Source: Poriferisodalis sp965116245 (GTDB lineage: Bacteria; Actinomycetota; Acidimicrobiia; Acidimicrobiales; Poriferisodalaceae). From it: a DNA stretch of 64,000 nucleotides. How positions within the stretch are numbered: the first letter of the stretch is position 1; the number at the start of each line of letters is the position of its first letter. Below are positions 1 to 9,046 of this stretch, piece after piece. Where the stretch lies: NCBI GenBank assembly GCA_965116245.1, contig OZ220497.1:1116001-1180000 (forward strand), written 5' to 3'. The notes beneath the pieces were generated by a model. The model was given only the letters and a program-made list of their open reading frames with translations, searched no databases and was not told where the DNA came from. The position numbers were made by a program, and so were the translations under genes.

Positions 1-43
1 CCGCATTCGGTTTTCGCGTTGCCGCTGTCGTTTCTCGCTGCTC

Positions 44-1342
44 ATGACCACCCCTGACCAACCGGAGCGGTCACGCTACCGAGGCTTTGAACCATCCCAG
101 GTACCCTCGCCCGTCGTGCCGCTAGTCGTGCAGAAATTCGGTGGAACCTCAATCGCTAGCGGTTCGCGTATGCGCGAAGTCGCTGAGCACGTGAAGCACT
201 GCCGCGGTCGCGGCGACGCAGTTGTGTTGGTCGTTAGCGCCATGGGTTCAGAGACCGACGAGCTCATCGCCTTGGCTACTCAGATCACCGACGAACCGTC
301 GGGCCGCGAGCTGGACATGCTCATTACCGCGGGCGAACGCAAAGCGATTGCGCTTATGTGTATGGCGCTGCACGAAGCGGGCGTGCCTGCTGACTCATTC
401 ACGGGCAGCCAGGCTGGCTTCGTGACCGATGGGAACCACCGCAACGCGAAGATTCTCTCGGTCACGCCCACCCGTGTGATTGAGTCGCTTGAGGCTGGTC
501 GCGTGGCCGTAGTCGCTGGCGCGCAAGGAATGTCAACCGATAACGATGTGACGTTCCTGGGGCGCGGCGGATCTGACACTACGGCTGTTGCCTTGGCGCA
601 CGGCTTGGGGGCGGACGCCTGTGAGCTCTACACCGACGTTTCGGGTGTGTTCACCACCGATCCACGGGTGTGCCCCAAAGCACGCAAGATTGCACGCATC
701 GGTTTTGACGAGTTATTGGAGATGACTGCTATGGGCTGCCCCAAGCCGGCTGCCAGGTCGGTTGAGGTCGCCCGCACTTACGGCGTTCCCCTGCACGTGC
801 GTTCCGCATTCACGTGGGAACCCGGAACATGGGTTGTTGACACGGAGCCAGGTATGGACGCAAGAGAGATGGAGAGACCGATTGTGACCGGTGTCGTGCC
901 GGACACATCACAAGCCAAGGTGACGCTGGTAGGCGTACGAGACGAACCGGGTATCGCCGCCCGGGTGTTTCGCGCGCTGGCCGACGCAGCGATCAACGTA
1001 GACATGATTGTGCAAAACGTGGGAGATCACGGTCGCACTGACATTTCGTTGACTGTTCCGGCAGATAGCGCTGCGCGGGCACAAGCAATCTGTGAAACCT
1101 TGGCTGACCAGGTGGGCTTCTCATCGACCAGCACCGATGCTGACATTGCGCGGGTCTCGCTCGTAGGTGCGGGCATGGCCAGTCACCCCGGTGTGGCCGC
1201 CACGATGTTTGAGACACTGGCAGAGCAGGACATCAACATTGAAATGATCTCCACCTCGCCGATTCGTATCTCTTGCGTGGTGCCTGAAGCGGACGTGGAC
1301 GCGGCCACTGTCGCTCTGCACACAGCATTCGGGCTGGACTGA
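44..1342 (+). CDS. lysC: aspartate kinase
   Basis: Phosphorylates aspartate, the first step to lysine, threonine, methionine and diaminopimelate. The kinase signature KFGGTS is at residues 31-36 and the GRGGSD loop near residue 172. From about residue 285 to the end there are two ACT-type regulatory modules, including VGAGMASHPGVAA and the INIEMISTS stretch that in this family binds the allosteric lysine/threonine. At 432 residues it is near the usual length for a monofunctional enzyme. The first 24 residues are non-conserved, and the GTG at 116 would place the start four residues before the family's usual VVQK beginning, so 116 is a real alternative. The next gene, asd, follows after 23 bp, so the pair is very probably one operon. 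In some actinobacteria the regulatory half is also made from an internal start; I cannot judge that here. Confidence 0.96.
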   Translation: MTTPDQPERSRYRGFEPSQVPSPVVPLVVQKFGGTSIASGSRMREVAEHVKHCRGRGDAVVLVVSAMGSETDELIALATQITDEPSGRELDMLITAGERKAIALMCMALHEAGVPADSFTGSQAGFVTDGNHRNAKILSVTPTRVIESLEAGRVAVVAGAQGMSTDNDVTFLGRGGSDTTAVALAHGLGADACELYTDVSGVFTTDPRVCPKARKIARIGFDELLEMTAMGCPKPAARSVEVARTYGVPLHVRSAFTWEPGTWVVDTEPGMDAREMERPIVTGVVPDTSQAKVTLVGVRDEPGIAARVFRALADAAINVDMIVQNVGDHGRTDISLTVPADSAARAQAICETLADQVGFSSTSTDADIARVSLVGAGMASHPGVAATMFETLAEQDINIEMISTSPIRISCVVPEADVDAATVALHTAFGLD

Positions 1343-1365
1343 CGGCCGTCGGTAGCCTCCCACGT

Positions 1366-2385
1366 ATGCGGGTAGGAATCGTCGGTGCCACCGGTCAAGT
1401 TGGCGGCGTCATGCGGGACATCTTGGCGCGGCGTCGCTTTCCCGCAGATGAACTGCGGCTGTTCGCTTCGGCTCGCTCTGCGGGTCGCCAGCTTGCTTGG
1501 AATGGTGGCGAGATCGCAGTAGAGGATGCCGCCGAAGCCGACTTCAGCGGATTAGATATCGCGCTGTTCTCGGCGGGCAAGACCACGTCGCTGGCCATTG
1601 CTGAACGTGTGGCTGAACAGGGCGCGACAGTTATCGACAACTCCTCGGCTTGGCGGATGGATGCTGATGTCCCGCTGGTGGTGCCAGAGGTGAATGCAGC
1701 CGCGGTGTTTGATGCACCCAAGGGGATCATTGCGAACCCCAACTGCACGACGATGGCGGCGATGCCGGTGTTAGCGCCACTTCACGCCGAGGCTGGTTTG
1801 ACCTCGATGGTGGCAGCGACGTATCAAGCGGTGTCAGGCGCTGGCTTAGCTGGCGTTGACGAGCTAGACAGCGCGCTTGAGGCCACCCGCGGCAAGGCTG
1901 CCTCGCTTACGTTTGATGGCGCGGCCGTCAGCCACCCTGTCCCCAACAAGTTCCCTGGACCGATAGCGCACAACGTGCTGGCGCAAGCGGGCAGCTTCGT
2001 AGATGATGGCTCAGGTGAGACCGATGAGGAGCAGAAGCTCCGCAACGAGAGTCGCAAGATTCTGGGAATCAAAGATCTGACAGTTTCGGGCACCTGCGTG
2101 CGGGTTCCGGTGTTCACCGGCCATTCGCTGTCGCTGAACTTGCGATTTGAGCGGCCAATTACCCCCGAACAGGCAACTGAACTGCTCAGCCGGGCGCCCG
2201 GTGTTGAGCTGGCCGACGTGCCGACACCACTACACGCGGCTGGCCGTGACGCGTCCTATGTGGGCCGGATCCGCCGTGATCCCACTGTTGAGCACGGTTT
2301 GGCACTATTCGTAGTCGGCGACAATCTGCGCAAAGGGGCGGCACTCAACGCGGTGCAAATCGCCGAAGTCCTTGTCGCCAACTAG
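1366..2385 (+). CDS. asd: aspartate-semialdehyde dehydrogenase
   Basis: Reduces aspartyl phosphate with NADPH to aspartate semialdehyde, directly after aspartate kinase in the same pathway. The N-terminal Rossmann loop GATGQVG is at residues 7-13. The catalytic cysteine is C127 in NPNCTT, and the later family motif EEQKLRNESRKIL and the substrate-binding TGHSLS are present. The 339-residue length is typical. It starts with ATG 23 bp after lysC and is co-directional with it. Confidence 0.97.
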   Translation: MRVGIVGATGQVGGVMRDILARRRFPADELRLFASARSAGRQLAWNGGEIAVEDAAEADFSGLDIALFSAGKTTSLAIAERVAEQGATVIDNSSAWRMDADVPLVVPEVNAAAVFDAPKGIIANPNCTTMAAMPVLAPLHAEAGLTSMVAATYQAVSGAGLAGVDELDSALEATRGKAASLTFDGAAVSHPVPNKFPGPIAHNVLAQAGSFVDDGSGETDEEQKLRNESRKILGIKDLTVSGTCVRVPVFTGHSLSLNLRFERPITPEQATELLSRAPGVELADVPTPLHAAGRDASYVGRIRRDPTVEHGLALFVVGDNLRKGAALNAVQIAEVLVAN

Positions 2386-2402
2386 CCAGCGCTGCCTGAG
2401 GT

Positions 2403-2520
2403 GGCCTAGTGCTCGCTGAGCCTGGGCTGAGTTTGGGCTGACTGAGTTTGGGTTCCGCCATTTCGGCACTGTGTACCTCGTACCCCTAAGTACCGCGAAC
2501 CTCTAAGTACCGTGTACATC
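2403..2520. repeat. Short imperfect direct repeats between asd and the next gene
   Basis: This convergent intergenic stretch has no gene. It holds imperfect direct duplications: a gctgagtttggg-like unit twice near 2420-2452, and a cctctaagtaccg-like unit twice near 2483-2513. No hairpin followed by a T run was found. It is one of many short tandem duplications in this window. Confidence 0.6.
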
Positions 2521-3668
2521 TAGCTCGGCGCTGATATTTCTTCGCCCAGTACTTCGGGTTCGTCATCAACTATCTCGGCTGGGAAGCCCGGTGCGGTGAT
2601 CGTTCTCCCGGTGGCGTCCTCAAGCCGCCGGATGATGTTGGGCGACCATTCCCGATCGCCATAGCGAGCAGCGCCATCAGCGAACACGTCAACCAGTACC
2701 GGCGCCAGATCTAACGGCAGGCCGTGCTCCTGGGATATGTCGGCAAATAGGCCGATGTCCTTACATACCAAGTCCATTGTGAAGTTGATGTCGCGCGAAC
2801 CATTCAGAATGACTTGGCTCTCGGTTTCGTGGACAAAGGAGTTACCCGAGCTGATGCGGATGGCTTCATATGCGGTAGCGAGGTCCATGCCCGCCGCCTG
2901 AGAGACAACCAACGCCTCGCACAATGACACCAGATTGGCTGTGGCGAGGTAGTTAGTAACCACCTTGAGGATGGATGCTGAGCCCAGCGGTCCAGTATGC
3001 AGAATGCGACGTCCCATCGCCGCCAACACGGGCAACATCTCCTCAAAGGTGTCCCGTTCGCCGCCAGCGAAGATCGAAATGTTGCCAGTTGCGGCCCGGT
3101 GGCAGCCTCCCGAAACGGGGCAATCCAAGGCGGCACCACCGACATCTTTGACTAGTGCGCCGAGCCGTCGCACTTCATGGTGGTCGGTTGTGCTCATCTC
3201 GGCCCAGATCTTGCGACGCGAGCGGTCAGTTGCCGCCTTGCGTAGTTCTGCTGCGCCCGGTTGATCCGAGGTGTCGAGCCCTTCAGCGTTACGGGACGCG
3301 GCGAATCCAGCCAAAACGCCGTCGGACGCTTCAAGTACCGCAGCCACCGCGGCGGGTGTGGGCAGGCAGGTAATCACGACATCGCAGTGTTCCCCCATCT
3401 CGGCGCCTGACGACGCCCGAGTTGCACCTGCCGCGATGAAGGGCTCCATTGCGGCTGGGTCTAGATCGGCCACAGTGATCTCAAACCCGTTGCGCTGTAG
3501 CGATCCAGCCAACTTGGCACCCACGTTGCCAAGCCCGATGAACCCCACCCGAGGCTGTATTGCTGCGGATGGCGTTGCTGGAGACGGTGTTGCTGGAGAC
3601 AGCTTTGGTGGAGACGGCACGGTCGATGGCGAATTCTCTGCGTTCACCGCGACACCTCGTTGGCTCAT
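2520..3668 (-). CDS. NAD(P)-dependent dehydrogenase of the 3-hydroxyisobutyrate / 2-hydroxy-3-oxopropionate type
   Basis: The family oxidises beta-hydroxyacids with NAD(P). The dinucleotide-binding motif GFIGLGNVG is at residues 42-50, followed by the typical VVITCLP strand, a DCPVSGG-type substrate loop, and the GSASILKVVTNYL helix carrying the family's catalytic lysine. The C-terminal all-helical dimerisation domain is present. The first 40 residues are a Ser/Pro/Ala-rich low-complexity leader with short repeats (PATPS), not part of the fold, so the mature start could lie further in. The exact substrate cannot be read from sequence. The gene is convergent with asd and lies just downstream of tRNA-Pro on the same strand. 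Confidence 0.85.
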   Translation of the reverse strand: MSQRGVAVNAENSPSTVPSPPKLSPATPSPATPSAAIQPRVGFIGLGNVGAKLAGSLQRNGFEITVADLDPAAMEPFIAAGATRASSGAEMGEHCDVVITCLPTPAAVAAVLEASDGVLAGFAASRNAEGLDTSDQPGAAELRKAATDRSRRKIWAEMSTTDHHEVRRLGALVKDVGGAALDCPVSGGCHRAATGNISIFAGGERDTFEEMLPVLAAMGRRILHTGPLGSASILKVVTNYLATANLVSLCEALVVSQAAGMDLATAYEAIRISSGNSFVHETESQVILNGSRDINFTMDLVCKDIGLFADISQEHGLPLDLAPVLVDVFADGAARYGDREWSPNIIRRLEDATGRTITAPGFPAEIVDDEPEVLGEEISAPS

Positions 3669-3711
3669 TTGTGGCTAGCTCATTTGTGGCTAGTTCATTG
3701 TGTTCCAAGTG

Positions 3712-3785
<74 letters not shown>

Positions 3786-3841
3786 TATGCGATCACCTCT
3801 GTTGGATCGCCGTGACACGAAGCTACCGGCCCGGCCCGGCG

Positions 3842-4228
3842 CTAGTTCGCGTCGACGGTCTTGCGTTGGCTGAGTCTTTGTGCAGTGCGTCGCAGGATCA
3901 ACGGATTGAGCGGCTTGACCAACCAACCGTCGGCGTCGGAGCGCTGCGCCAGGAAGACATCGGCCTCGCGGTCGGCCAGCATCAGCACCGGCACTCGAGG
4001 CAGCCGTCCCATGTCCGACTCCAGGCGCAGGTCCAAGCAGGTGGCCATGGCGCCCATGTTGCCGATCTGAAAGTCCAAAACCACCAGAACAGGAGTGTTG
4101 GCTTGCACCGCGGGACGCACGTCGTGTCCCGATCTAACGACTCGGAGAGTCACGTCAGGGGCGGCGAGCGCAGCAGCGACTTCTTCGACCACCCAGTCGG
4201 CATCGGTAGCCAGCAGCACCTCTGTCAC
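3842..4228 (-). CDS. Stand-alone response-regulator receiver domain protein
   Basis: A 128-residue protein covering a single CheY-like receiver with no output domain. The acidic pocket residues D9 and D11 follow the first strand, the phosphoacceptor is D52 in VVLDFQIG, and K105 in VKPLNP is the conserved lysine. The usual switch Thr/Ser after the fourth strand appears to be Ala85, so signalling may be atypical. The start is GTG. No kinase is adjacent, so the partner is unknown. It lies upstream of tRNA-Pro on the same strand and divergent from the nucleotidyltransferase gene. Confidence 0.8.
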   Translation of the reverse strand: MTEVLLATDADWVVEEVAAALAAPDVTLRVVRSGHDVRPAVQANTPVLVVLDFQIGNMGAMATCLDLRLESDMGRLPRVPVLMLADREADVFLAQRSDADGWLVKPLNPLILRRTAQRLSQRKTVDAN

Positions 4229-4334
4229 GCCGACGCAGGCTACGGCCCATCCCGCACGAAGTGGGCGCCGGCACTGTCCTCAGGCACAGCCTTAACCAGA
4301 CCTTGATAGGTGGCCTTGGCGTTACTGTGGTGCT

Positions 4335-5543
4335 GTGAGTGTGACGCTTGTTGAGGCGGCTGCGCCTTGTGTCGTTGATGCTCAACGAGCAGCAGCAGCG
4401 CTGGTGGCCAGCGGCGCGGAGGAGGTGTTTCTGTTCGGATCGGTAGCGCGCGGCGAGGCCACTCAGCGCAGCGATATTGATCTGTTGGCACTGTTTGCTG
4501 ATATCGACTACGGCGGCCGCTACAAGCTGCGACGCGAGTTGGAGGCAGCGGCGGCGGCGGCGGCGGTTGGGGGTCGCTGGCCGGTGCAGGTGGTCGTGAC
4601 TGACAGGCCGGAGTGGAAAGCACGTATCGAGCAGGTCCGAAGCTCCTTTGAGTATAGGATCAATTGTTCGCAGATGATTCTGGTCGGCGATTCGGGGTGC
4701 CGCAGCCAAGTGCGTTGGGGGAAACAGATGGACCGTCCGATGAGCGACCTCCAAGAGGCCTGGACCAACTTCGATAGTCAAATCATGTCGAAGTTGATCA
4801 GCTTGCAGCGTGACACGGTTCCAGGCCGCGTGGAATCTCATTCCTACTACACCGCCAGCGAACAAGAGGATGCTCGACTGTTCCGAATGGTGGAGGTATG
4901 TGCGTGCTCAGCAATGGTTGTTGAGCTTGCGATCAAGAATCTGGCTCTGTGGCACAGCGACCCCGTGCTGGCTAGCGGTGCGCTGCGTGAGGCGGGTCAC
5001 AACATCGCCGCATGCCTAAACCTGTTGCCAGCGAGTGTGCGGCTGGAGGTTGAAGACTGTTTCTTGGCGCTTGACCTGGATCTGGACACCATGTCTTCGT
5101 GGCGGGTCGACGCCACCTATGTTGACGATAAGCGGCCACTTCAGAGCATCGCAGACGAACTCGCCGACCGGTATGTGATGGCAGCATTAGAGACAGCGGC
5201 CGTTTTGTTCTCGGACTTGGCCGTTGCGAGCAATCCGCGGGACGAGACGCTCCGAAGAGTCCGCCACACATGGCAGGGCATCACCGCTTTCATGGCCGAG
5301 CAGGATGTCCGTTCGGGCTTCTCGGCGCGGGCTCCTAGAGTTCGCCCTGGCGCCAATTGTCAGCCCTGCGCTAATGCAAATCCTGGGAGTCTGAGTGAAA
5401 CCACAGCAAAATCGACACAGGCTCGCACGTCTTGTTGCGGCGACATTGCTGTTGGCGGCAGTCGCCGGACTGGTTGCTGTTCCTGCGGCCGCTCACGACG
5501 CGCCCGGCAATGGTTCGGTTGGTCACGACTCGCACGAGATTGA
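4335..5543 (+). CDS. Nucleotidyltransferase-HEPN fusion protein
   Basis: Residues 25-92 form a minimal (MNT/Pol-beta-type) nucleotidyltransferase: FLFGSVARG at 32-40, then S46-D47-I48-D49 and a third candidate acid D90. From about residue 165 to 310 there is a helical region resembling HEPN, with a VVELAIKNL helix and GHNIAACLNLLP. In separate form, MNT and HEPN proteins make MntA/HepT-type antitoxin-toxin pairs or antibiotic nucleotidyltransferases; here both are in one chain. No clear Rx4-6H RNase motif of HEPN toxins is seen, so a toxin role is not established. The GTG start has no strong ribosome binding site. The last 50 residues overlap the following gene in another frame and are Cys/Arg/Ser-rich, so the natural C terminus may end earlier or a frameshift may exist near 5340-5395. 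Confidence 0.72.
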   Translation: MSVTLVEAAAPCVVDAQRAAAALVASGAEEVFLFGSVARGEATQRSDIDLLALFADIDYGGRYKLRRELEAAAAAAAVGGRWPVQVVVTDRPEWKARIEQVRSSFEYRINCSQMILVGDSGCRSQVRWGKQMDRPMSDLQEAWTNFDSQIMSKLISLQRDTVPGRVESHSYYTASEQEDARLFRMVEVCACSAMVVELAIKNLALWHSDPVLASGALREAGHNIAACLNLLPASVRLEVEDCFLALDLDLDTMSSWRVDATYVDDKRPLQSIADELADRYVMAALETAAVLFSDLAVASNPRDETLRRVRHTWQGITAFMAEQDVRSGFSARAPRVRPGANCQPCANANPGSLSETTAKSTQARTSCCGDIAVGGSRRTGCCSCGRSRRARQWFGWSRLARD

Positions 5544-6843
5544 CACTCCCAACATCGTGGGTGATCCGCGCCCGCGTTTGCTGGTTGTAGTGGAGGTCAG
5601 CGGACTCATTGATCCGATCGTGGCCTCATACATCAAACGTCAGCTCGTCACTGCGACCGGGCTGCACGCCATGGGCGTGGTACTGCAAATCGACAGTGCA
5701 GGAACCACCCTCAGCGACAGCGAATTGGTTGAACTGCTCGAAAGCGTCCGCTTAGCCCATTTGCCTGTGGGCGCGTGGGTTGGTCCAAGTGGAGCGCAAG
5801 CGCTGGGTGGTGCCGCGCACCTGGTCACCGCCGCCGATTTTGCGGCGATAGCACCGGGAGGCCGCATTGGCGACTTCCGGGCGGTTGAAGGCTTGTTCCA
5901 CGCTCACGGACGCGATGCGGGCACTACCCACAGTCATGTCGAGCAGGGCAACCACGGGCCTAGCGGCATCGGGCAAAACGGGCTTCGGTACTACGACGCT
6001 GTCACCGCCATGCTCGCAGGCCTCACGAACAGCACCGCGCCTGTAGTTGGCGAGTTTCTTCTAGCGATGTCTGATGAGGGTGTGTTGGGGCCGGTTGGGC
6101 AGAATGTGACCGGCGATGACGGTGTTGTCCGGCGGGCACCCGCTGACGACGTGGTGGTTTCCTTTGTCAAGCTGCCATTGTTGGACGGCCTCTTCCACAC
6201 GGCTGCGAGCCCAGCCGTCGCCTACCTGCTATTGCTCGCAGGCTTGACCTTGCTGCTGTTGGACTTCTATACCGGTGGAGTTGGCATCGCCGCTGTGGTG
6301 GCTGCCGCATGTGGCTTGCTCGCAGCGTTCGGCTTGGGCACGCTGGAGGTCCGGCCTTGGGCGCTGATGTTGCTTTTGGCGGGCTTCGTGGCGTTCGCGG
6401 TGGACATACAGACTGGTGTCCCGCGCTTTTGGACAGCGGTCGGAGGCGTAGCAGTGCTAGTGGGCTCGCTGATGCTCTACGGCCAACACTCAATGAGCTG
6501 GATCCCTTTGTTGGTCGGACTTGTCTGCGTCGGCGTGTTTGTGCTTTCGGGCCTGCCAGCGTTGGTGCGAACTCGCTACGGCACAGCCACCGTGGGACGA
6601 GAGTGGCTGATCGGAGTTCACGGGACCGCAGTCAGTGATGTTGACCCGGAAGGGACCGTGGAGGTCCACGGCGCACAGTGGCGGGCTCGGGTCAATCGAC
6701 TCACGCCGTTGCAGTCTGGTGAGCCGCTACGCGTTAGTGGTCTGCGGGGAGTCGTGCTTGAGGTGGAACCGCTTGAGGGTGCGGCGGTGGACTACCGAGA
6801 GATGCGCAAGAAGCGGCCAGACGCGTCAATTGCAGAAACTTGA
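5395..6843 (+). CDS. NfeD-like membrane protein (ClpP-class fold), probably proteolytically inactive
   Basis: The GTG start has a GGGAG ribosome binding site five bases upstream and opens with a signal peptide (about residues 1-33). Residues 62-215 match the serine-protease-like (ClpP/crotonase fold) half of the NfeD1b family. Three to five membrane segments follow (about residues 265-385), then a C-terminal soluble OB-fold-like NfeD domain. Members usually partner with stomatin-like proteins and act in membrane quality control. At the place where active members have the nucleophile (consensus PSGARAASAG) this protein has PSGAQALGGA, so serine is replaced by Gly138, and the expected downstream lysine is also not seen. 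It is probably a structural or regulatory homologue. No stomatin gene is adjacent. Confidence 0.8.
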   Translation: MKPQQNRHRLARLVAATLLLAAVAGLVAVPAAAHDAPGNGSVGHDSHEIDTPNIVGDPRPRLLVVVEVSGLIDPIVASYIKRQLVTATGLHAMGVVLQIDSAGTTLSDSELVELLESVRLAHLPVGAWVGPSGAQALGGAAHLVTAADFAAIAPGGRIGDFRAVEGLFHAHGRDAGTTHSHVEQGNHGPSGIGQNGLRYYDAVTAMLAGLTNSTAPVVGEFLLAMSDEGVLGPVGQNVTGDDGVVRRAPADDVVVSFVKLPLLDGLFHTAASPAVAYLLLLAGLTLLLLDFYTGGVGIAAVVAAACGLLAAFGLGTLEVRPWALMLLLAGFVAFAVDIQTGVPRFWTAVGGVAVLVGSLMLYGQHSMSWIPLLVGLVCVGVFVLSGLPALVRTRYGTATVGREWLIGVHGTAVSDVDPEGTVEVHGAQWRARVNRLTPLQSGEPLRVSGLRGVVLEVEPLEGAAVDYREMRKKRPDASIAET

Positions 6844-6884
6844 TTGCCTAAGTCCTATGGCCGAATAGCCGAGAACGCGATTTC

Positions 6885-6904
6885 CGAAACCTAATGAGGT
6901 TTCG
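6885..6904. promoter_or_regulatory. Perfect inverted repeat upstream of whiB-like gene
   Basis: CGAAACCT-AATG-AGGTTTCG: 8-bp perfect arms around a 4-base loop. It lies between the NfeD-like gene and the WhiB gene, 60 bp before the WhiB start. With no T run after it, it could be an operator for the WhiB gene or a weak terminator for the preceding gene. Confidence 0.5.
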
Positions 6905-6963
6905 ATTGCGTCTTGTCAAGCGAATATTCCTGATCTAGGGTGCCCCTCGACAGAGGGGGACAT

Positions 6964-7251
6964 ATGAGCGCTTTGCTGGTTGACGAGTGGCAGGACAAGG
7001 CGGCCTGCAGGGGGCCTCAAGCGGTGGTGTTTTTCCCGCCGCCTCGAACTGAGCGGCGCGACGAAAAAGCAGAGCGCGAGGCCAGAGCTAAAGCCATCTG
7101 CGATCAGTGTTCGGTGATCAACGATTGTCTTGATCACGCGCTGGATGTAGGCGAGGTGCATGGCATTTGGGGCGGGCGCAACGAGATTGAGCGCCGCAAC
7201 ATGCTGCTCGCACCCTCACCGATGAAGCGTGATTCCGCTAGCCATTCCTGA
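6964..7251 (+). CDS. WhiB-family iron-sulfur transcriptional regulator
   Basis: A 95-residue WhiB-like (Wbl) protein, a family that binds a [4Fe-4S] cluster and works with the primary sigma factor. Cluster cysteines are C15, C46, C49 and C55 (ACRG, CDQC-x5-C). The GIWGG turn is at 67-71, followed by a short basic tail. The ATG at 6964 is chosen because it has a GAGGGGG ribosome binding site; an in-frame GTG at 6940 would add eight residues that contain that site. It is the first of three Wbl genes in this window. It converges on selB. Confidence 0.92.
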   Translation: MSALLVDEWQDKAACRGPQAVVFFPPPRTERRDEKAEREARAKAICDQCSVINDCLDHALDVGEVHGIWGGRNEIERRNMLLAPSPMKRDSASHS

Positions 7252-7270
7252 TCAAGACAGATCCACCAGA

Positions 7271-7300
7271 CACAGATCAACCTGACACAGATCAACCTGA
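7271..7300. repeat. Two perfect 15-bp tandem copies at the end of selB
   Basis: The unit cacagatcaacctga occurs twice in tandem. The selB stop codon lies inside the second copy, so the duplication spans the end of the coding region. Confidence 0.8.
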
Positions 7301-9046
7301 AACCGGAGGCAGTCGCGGCCCAGCAATGCGCAGATCGCCGCGCCGGCGCGTAATTCCCTTCCGGTCCAGGTAACCCACTAGCGGCAGCGCATATTTGCGA
7401 GTGGTGCCAAGCTCCTCGCGAATTTGTGCCACCGTTACACCTTCGGGCTGTTGGATCAGCAGTTGGGCAACGCGCTTGGCTGCAGCGTCGATGGCCGATG
7501 CCGCATACCAAACTCCGTCTGCATGCACCAGGTCTCCGCGCGCTGCCAGCGCCAGGAGCTCCTGGCGAGTGGCACTGCTTGGAGCGGGCGGCGAAAAGGG
7601 CGCCGCCGACAGTTCAGCGATGACCGGATGATTGGCAAGGGCATCGGCGGCGTCAACGCGTCGCGCCCGTCCGGCTTCAATCACGATGCTGGGCTGCTGT
7701 CGCGTGGACTGCTGTTCTTGGGCTAGCTGCTCCACCGCGCAACGCCCAATGTCATCTAGTCCAGCTAGGTCTAGGCCCACCGGACCAGCACGCTCTATCT
7801 GGTCTTGAAGACTCTCAAACAACGCAGCCACAACCTCGGGCGGCGCTACCCATGTGCCCAGCACGGGCTCCATGCGTTCGCCGGTCAACCGCTCCAGTTG
7901 AGCAACTTCGATCCACCCGCGCTCAGCGACTATGCGTTCGGGACGGGCATCGGGCTTCGCGACCGAGGCCCGCAACTGCGGATCGGGGTCAAGTACGGTG
8001 CCGCCGCCCACGGTGCGCCCGCGGCCGAAGTCACGGAGCACGAAACGGTCGCCCATCACCAACGGCAGTGCCACGGGCAAGTGCAGCCGGGCGTATCCGG
8101 TCTCACCGGCACCGATTCGCTCAGGGCCAAGCACGCGCAGCCGCACCGGCCACTCGCCCGAACCCAGATAAATGGCGTAGGCACCTCGCCGGGTCACATC
8201 GCTGCCGAGACTGTCCAGCACCGTGAGATCCACGTCGATGCTGCGGGTGTGGTGCCACTGCCCGCCGCGCACCAATGCGACACCGCGGCCCAAGTTGTGC
8301 GCGTCGATGCCGGTCAGATTGAGCGCTACCCGATGCCCTGGACCGATGCGCTCAACCGAGGTTCCTTGCGATTGGATGGCCCGCACCCGGGCCGACTGTC
8401 CGCCCGGTGCTGTTTGTATCTCTTCACCGGCTTTGATGCTGCCGCCAGCGAGGGTGCCAGTCACTATCCGCCCCGCCCCGGCAGCAGCGAACGATCTGTC
8501 AATCCACAGGCGGGGCCGATCGCGATCGGTTGCTGTGGGCGTGGCAGCACACATGACATCGAGTGCTGCCCGCAGTTCGTCCAGCCCGATTCCGTCCATG
8601 ACGTCAGTAGCGATTACCGGCGCATGTTCCAGGAATGTGCCTGCCACGTGCTCTTCGATGTCCATCCGGGCCAGATCGGCCAGTTCTTCGTCCACCAGAC
8701 CGACCTGGCTGAGCGCTACGACACCGTGGGATATGCCAAGCAATTTGAGTATCGCCAGATGTTCGGCCGACTGTGGCTTCCAACCCTCGGGCGCCGCGAC
8801 AACGAACATCGCAGCGTCCACAGCCCCGACACCGGCCAGCATGTTCTTGACGAATCGGACATGACCGGGCACATCCACAAAGCTGATATTCCTGCCCGAT
8901 GGCAGGGTGCAGAACGCGAAGCCGAGGTCGATCGTGAGCCCGCGCGCCTTCTCTTCGGCCAGGCGGTCCGGGTCGGTGCCGGTAAGGCCGCGCACCAAGG
9001 TGGATTTACCGTGATCCACGTGGCCGGCTGTGCCCACTATGTGCAT
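7292..9046 (-). CDS. selB: selenocysteine-specific elongation factor SelB
   Basis: GTPase that carries Sec-tRNA(Sec) to the ribosome at UGA codons with a SECIS element. The EF-Tu-like G domain shows GHVDHGKST at residues 8-16 and DVPGH near residue 58, then domains II and III. The C-terminal third carries the winged-helix repeats that read the mRNA element, ending in a basic segment (DRKGITRRRGDLR). The 584-residue length fits bacterial SelB. It starts 25 bp after the selA stop, and selA-selB form one minus-strand operon. The tRNA partner selC is in this window at 22221-22316. Confidence 0.95.
   Translation of the reverse strand: MHIVGTAGHVDHGKSTLVRGLTGTDPDRLAEEKARGLTIDLGFAFCTLPSGRNISFVDVPGHVRFVKNMLAGVGAVDAAMFVVAAPEGWKPQSAEHLAILKLLGISHGVVALSQVGLVDEELADLARMDIEEHVAGTFLEHAPVIATDVMDGIGLDELRAALDVMCAATPTATDRDRPRLWIDRSFAAAGAGRIVTGTLAGGSIKAGEEIQTAPGGQSARVRAIQSQGTSVERIGPGHRVALNLTGIDAHNLGRGVALVRGGQWHHTRSIDVDLTVLDSLGSDVTRRGAYAIYLGSGEWPVRLRVLGPERIGAGETGYARLHLPVALPLVMGDRFVLRDFGRGRTVGGGTVLDPDPQLRASVAKPDARPERIVAERGWIEVAQLERLTGERMEPVLGTWVAPPEVVAALFESLQDQIERAGPVGLDLAGLDDIGRCAVEQLAQEQQSTRQQPSIVIEAGRARRVDAADALANHPVIAELSAAPFSPPAPSSATRQELLALAARGDLVHADGVWYAASAIDAAAKRVAQLLIQQPEGVTVAQIREELGTTRKYALPLVGYLDRKGITRRRGDLRIAGPRLPPVSG

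Noticed and set aside
4155..4865. 236-residue minus-strand frame
   Set aside because: It overlaps the nucleotidyltransferase domain and the receiver gene and is His/Arg-rich and low in family-like motifs, so it is a shadow.
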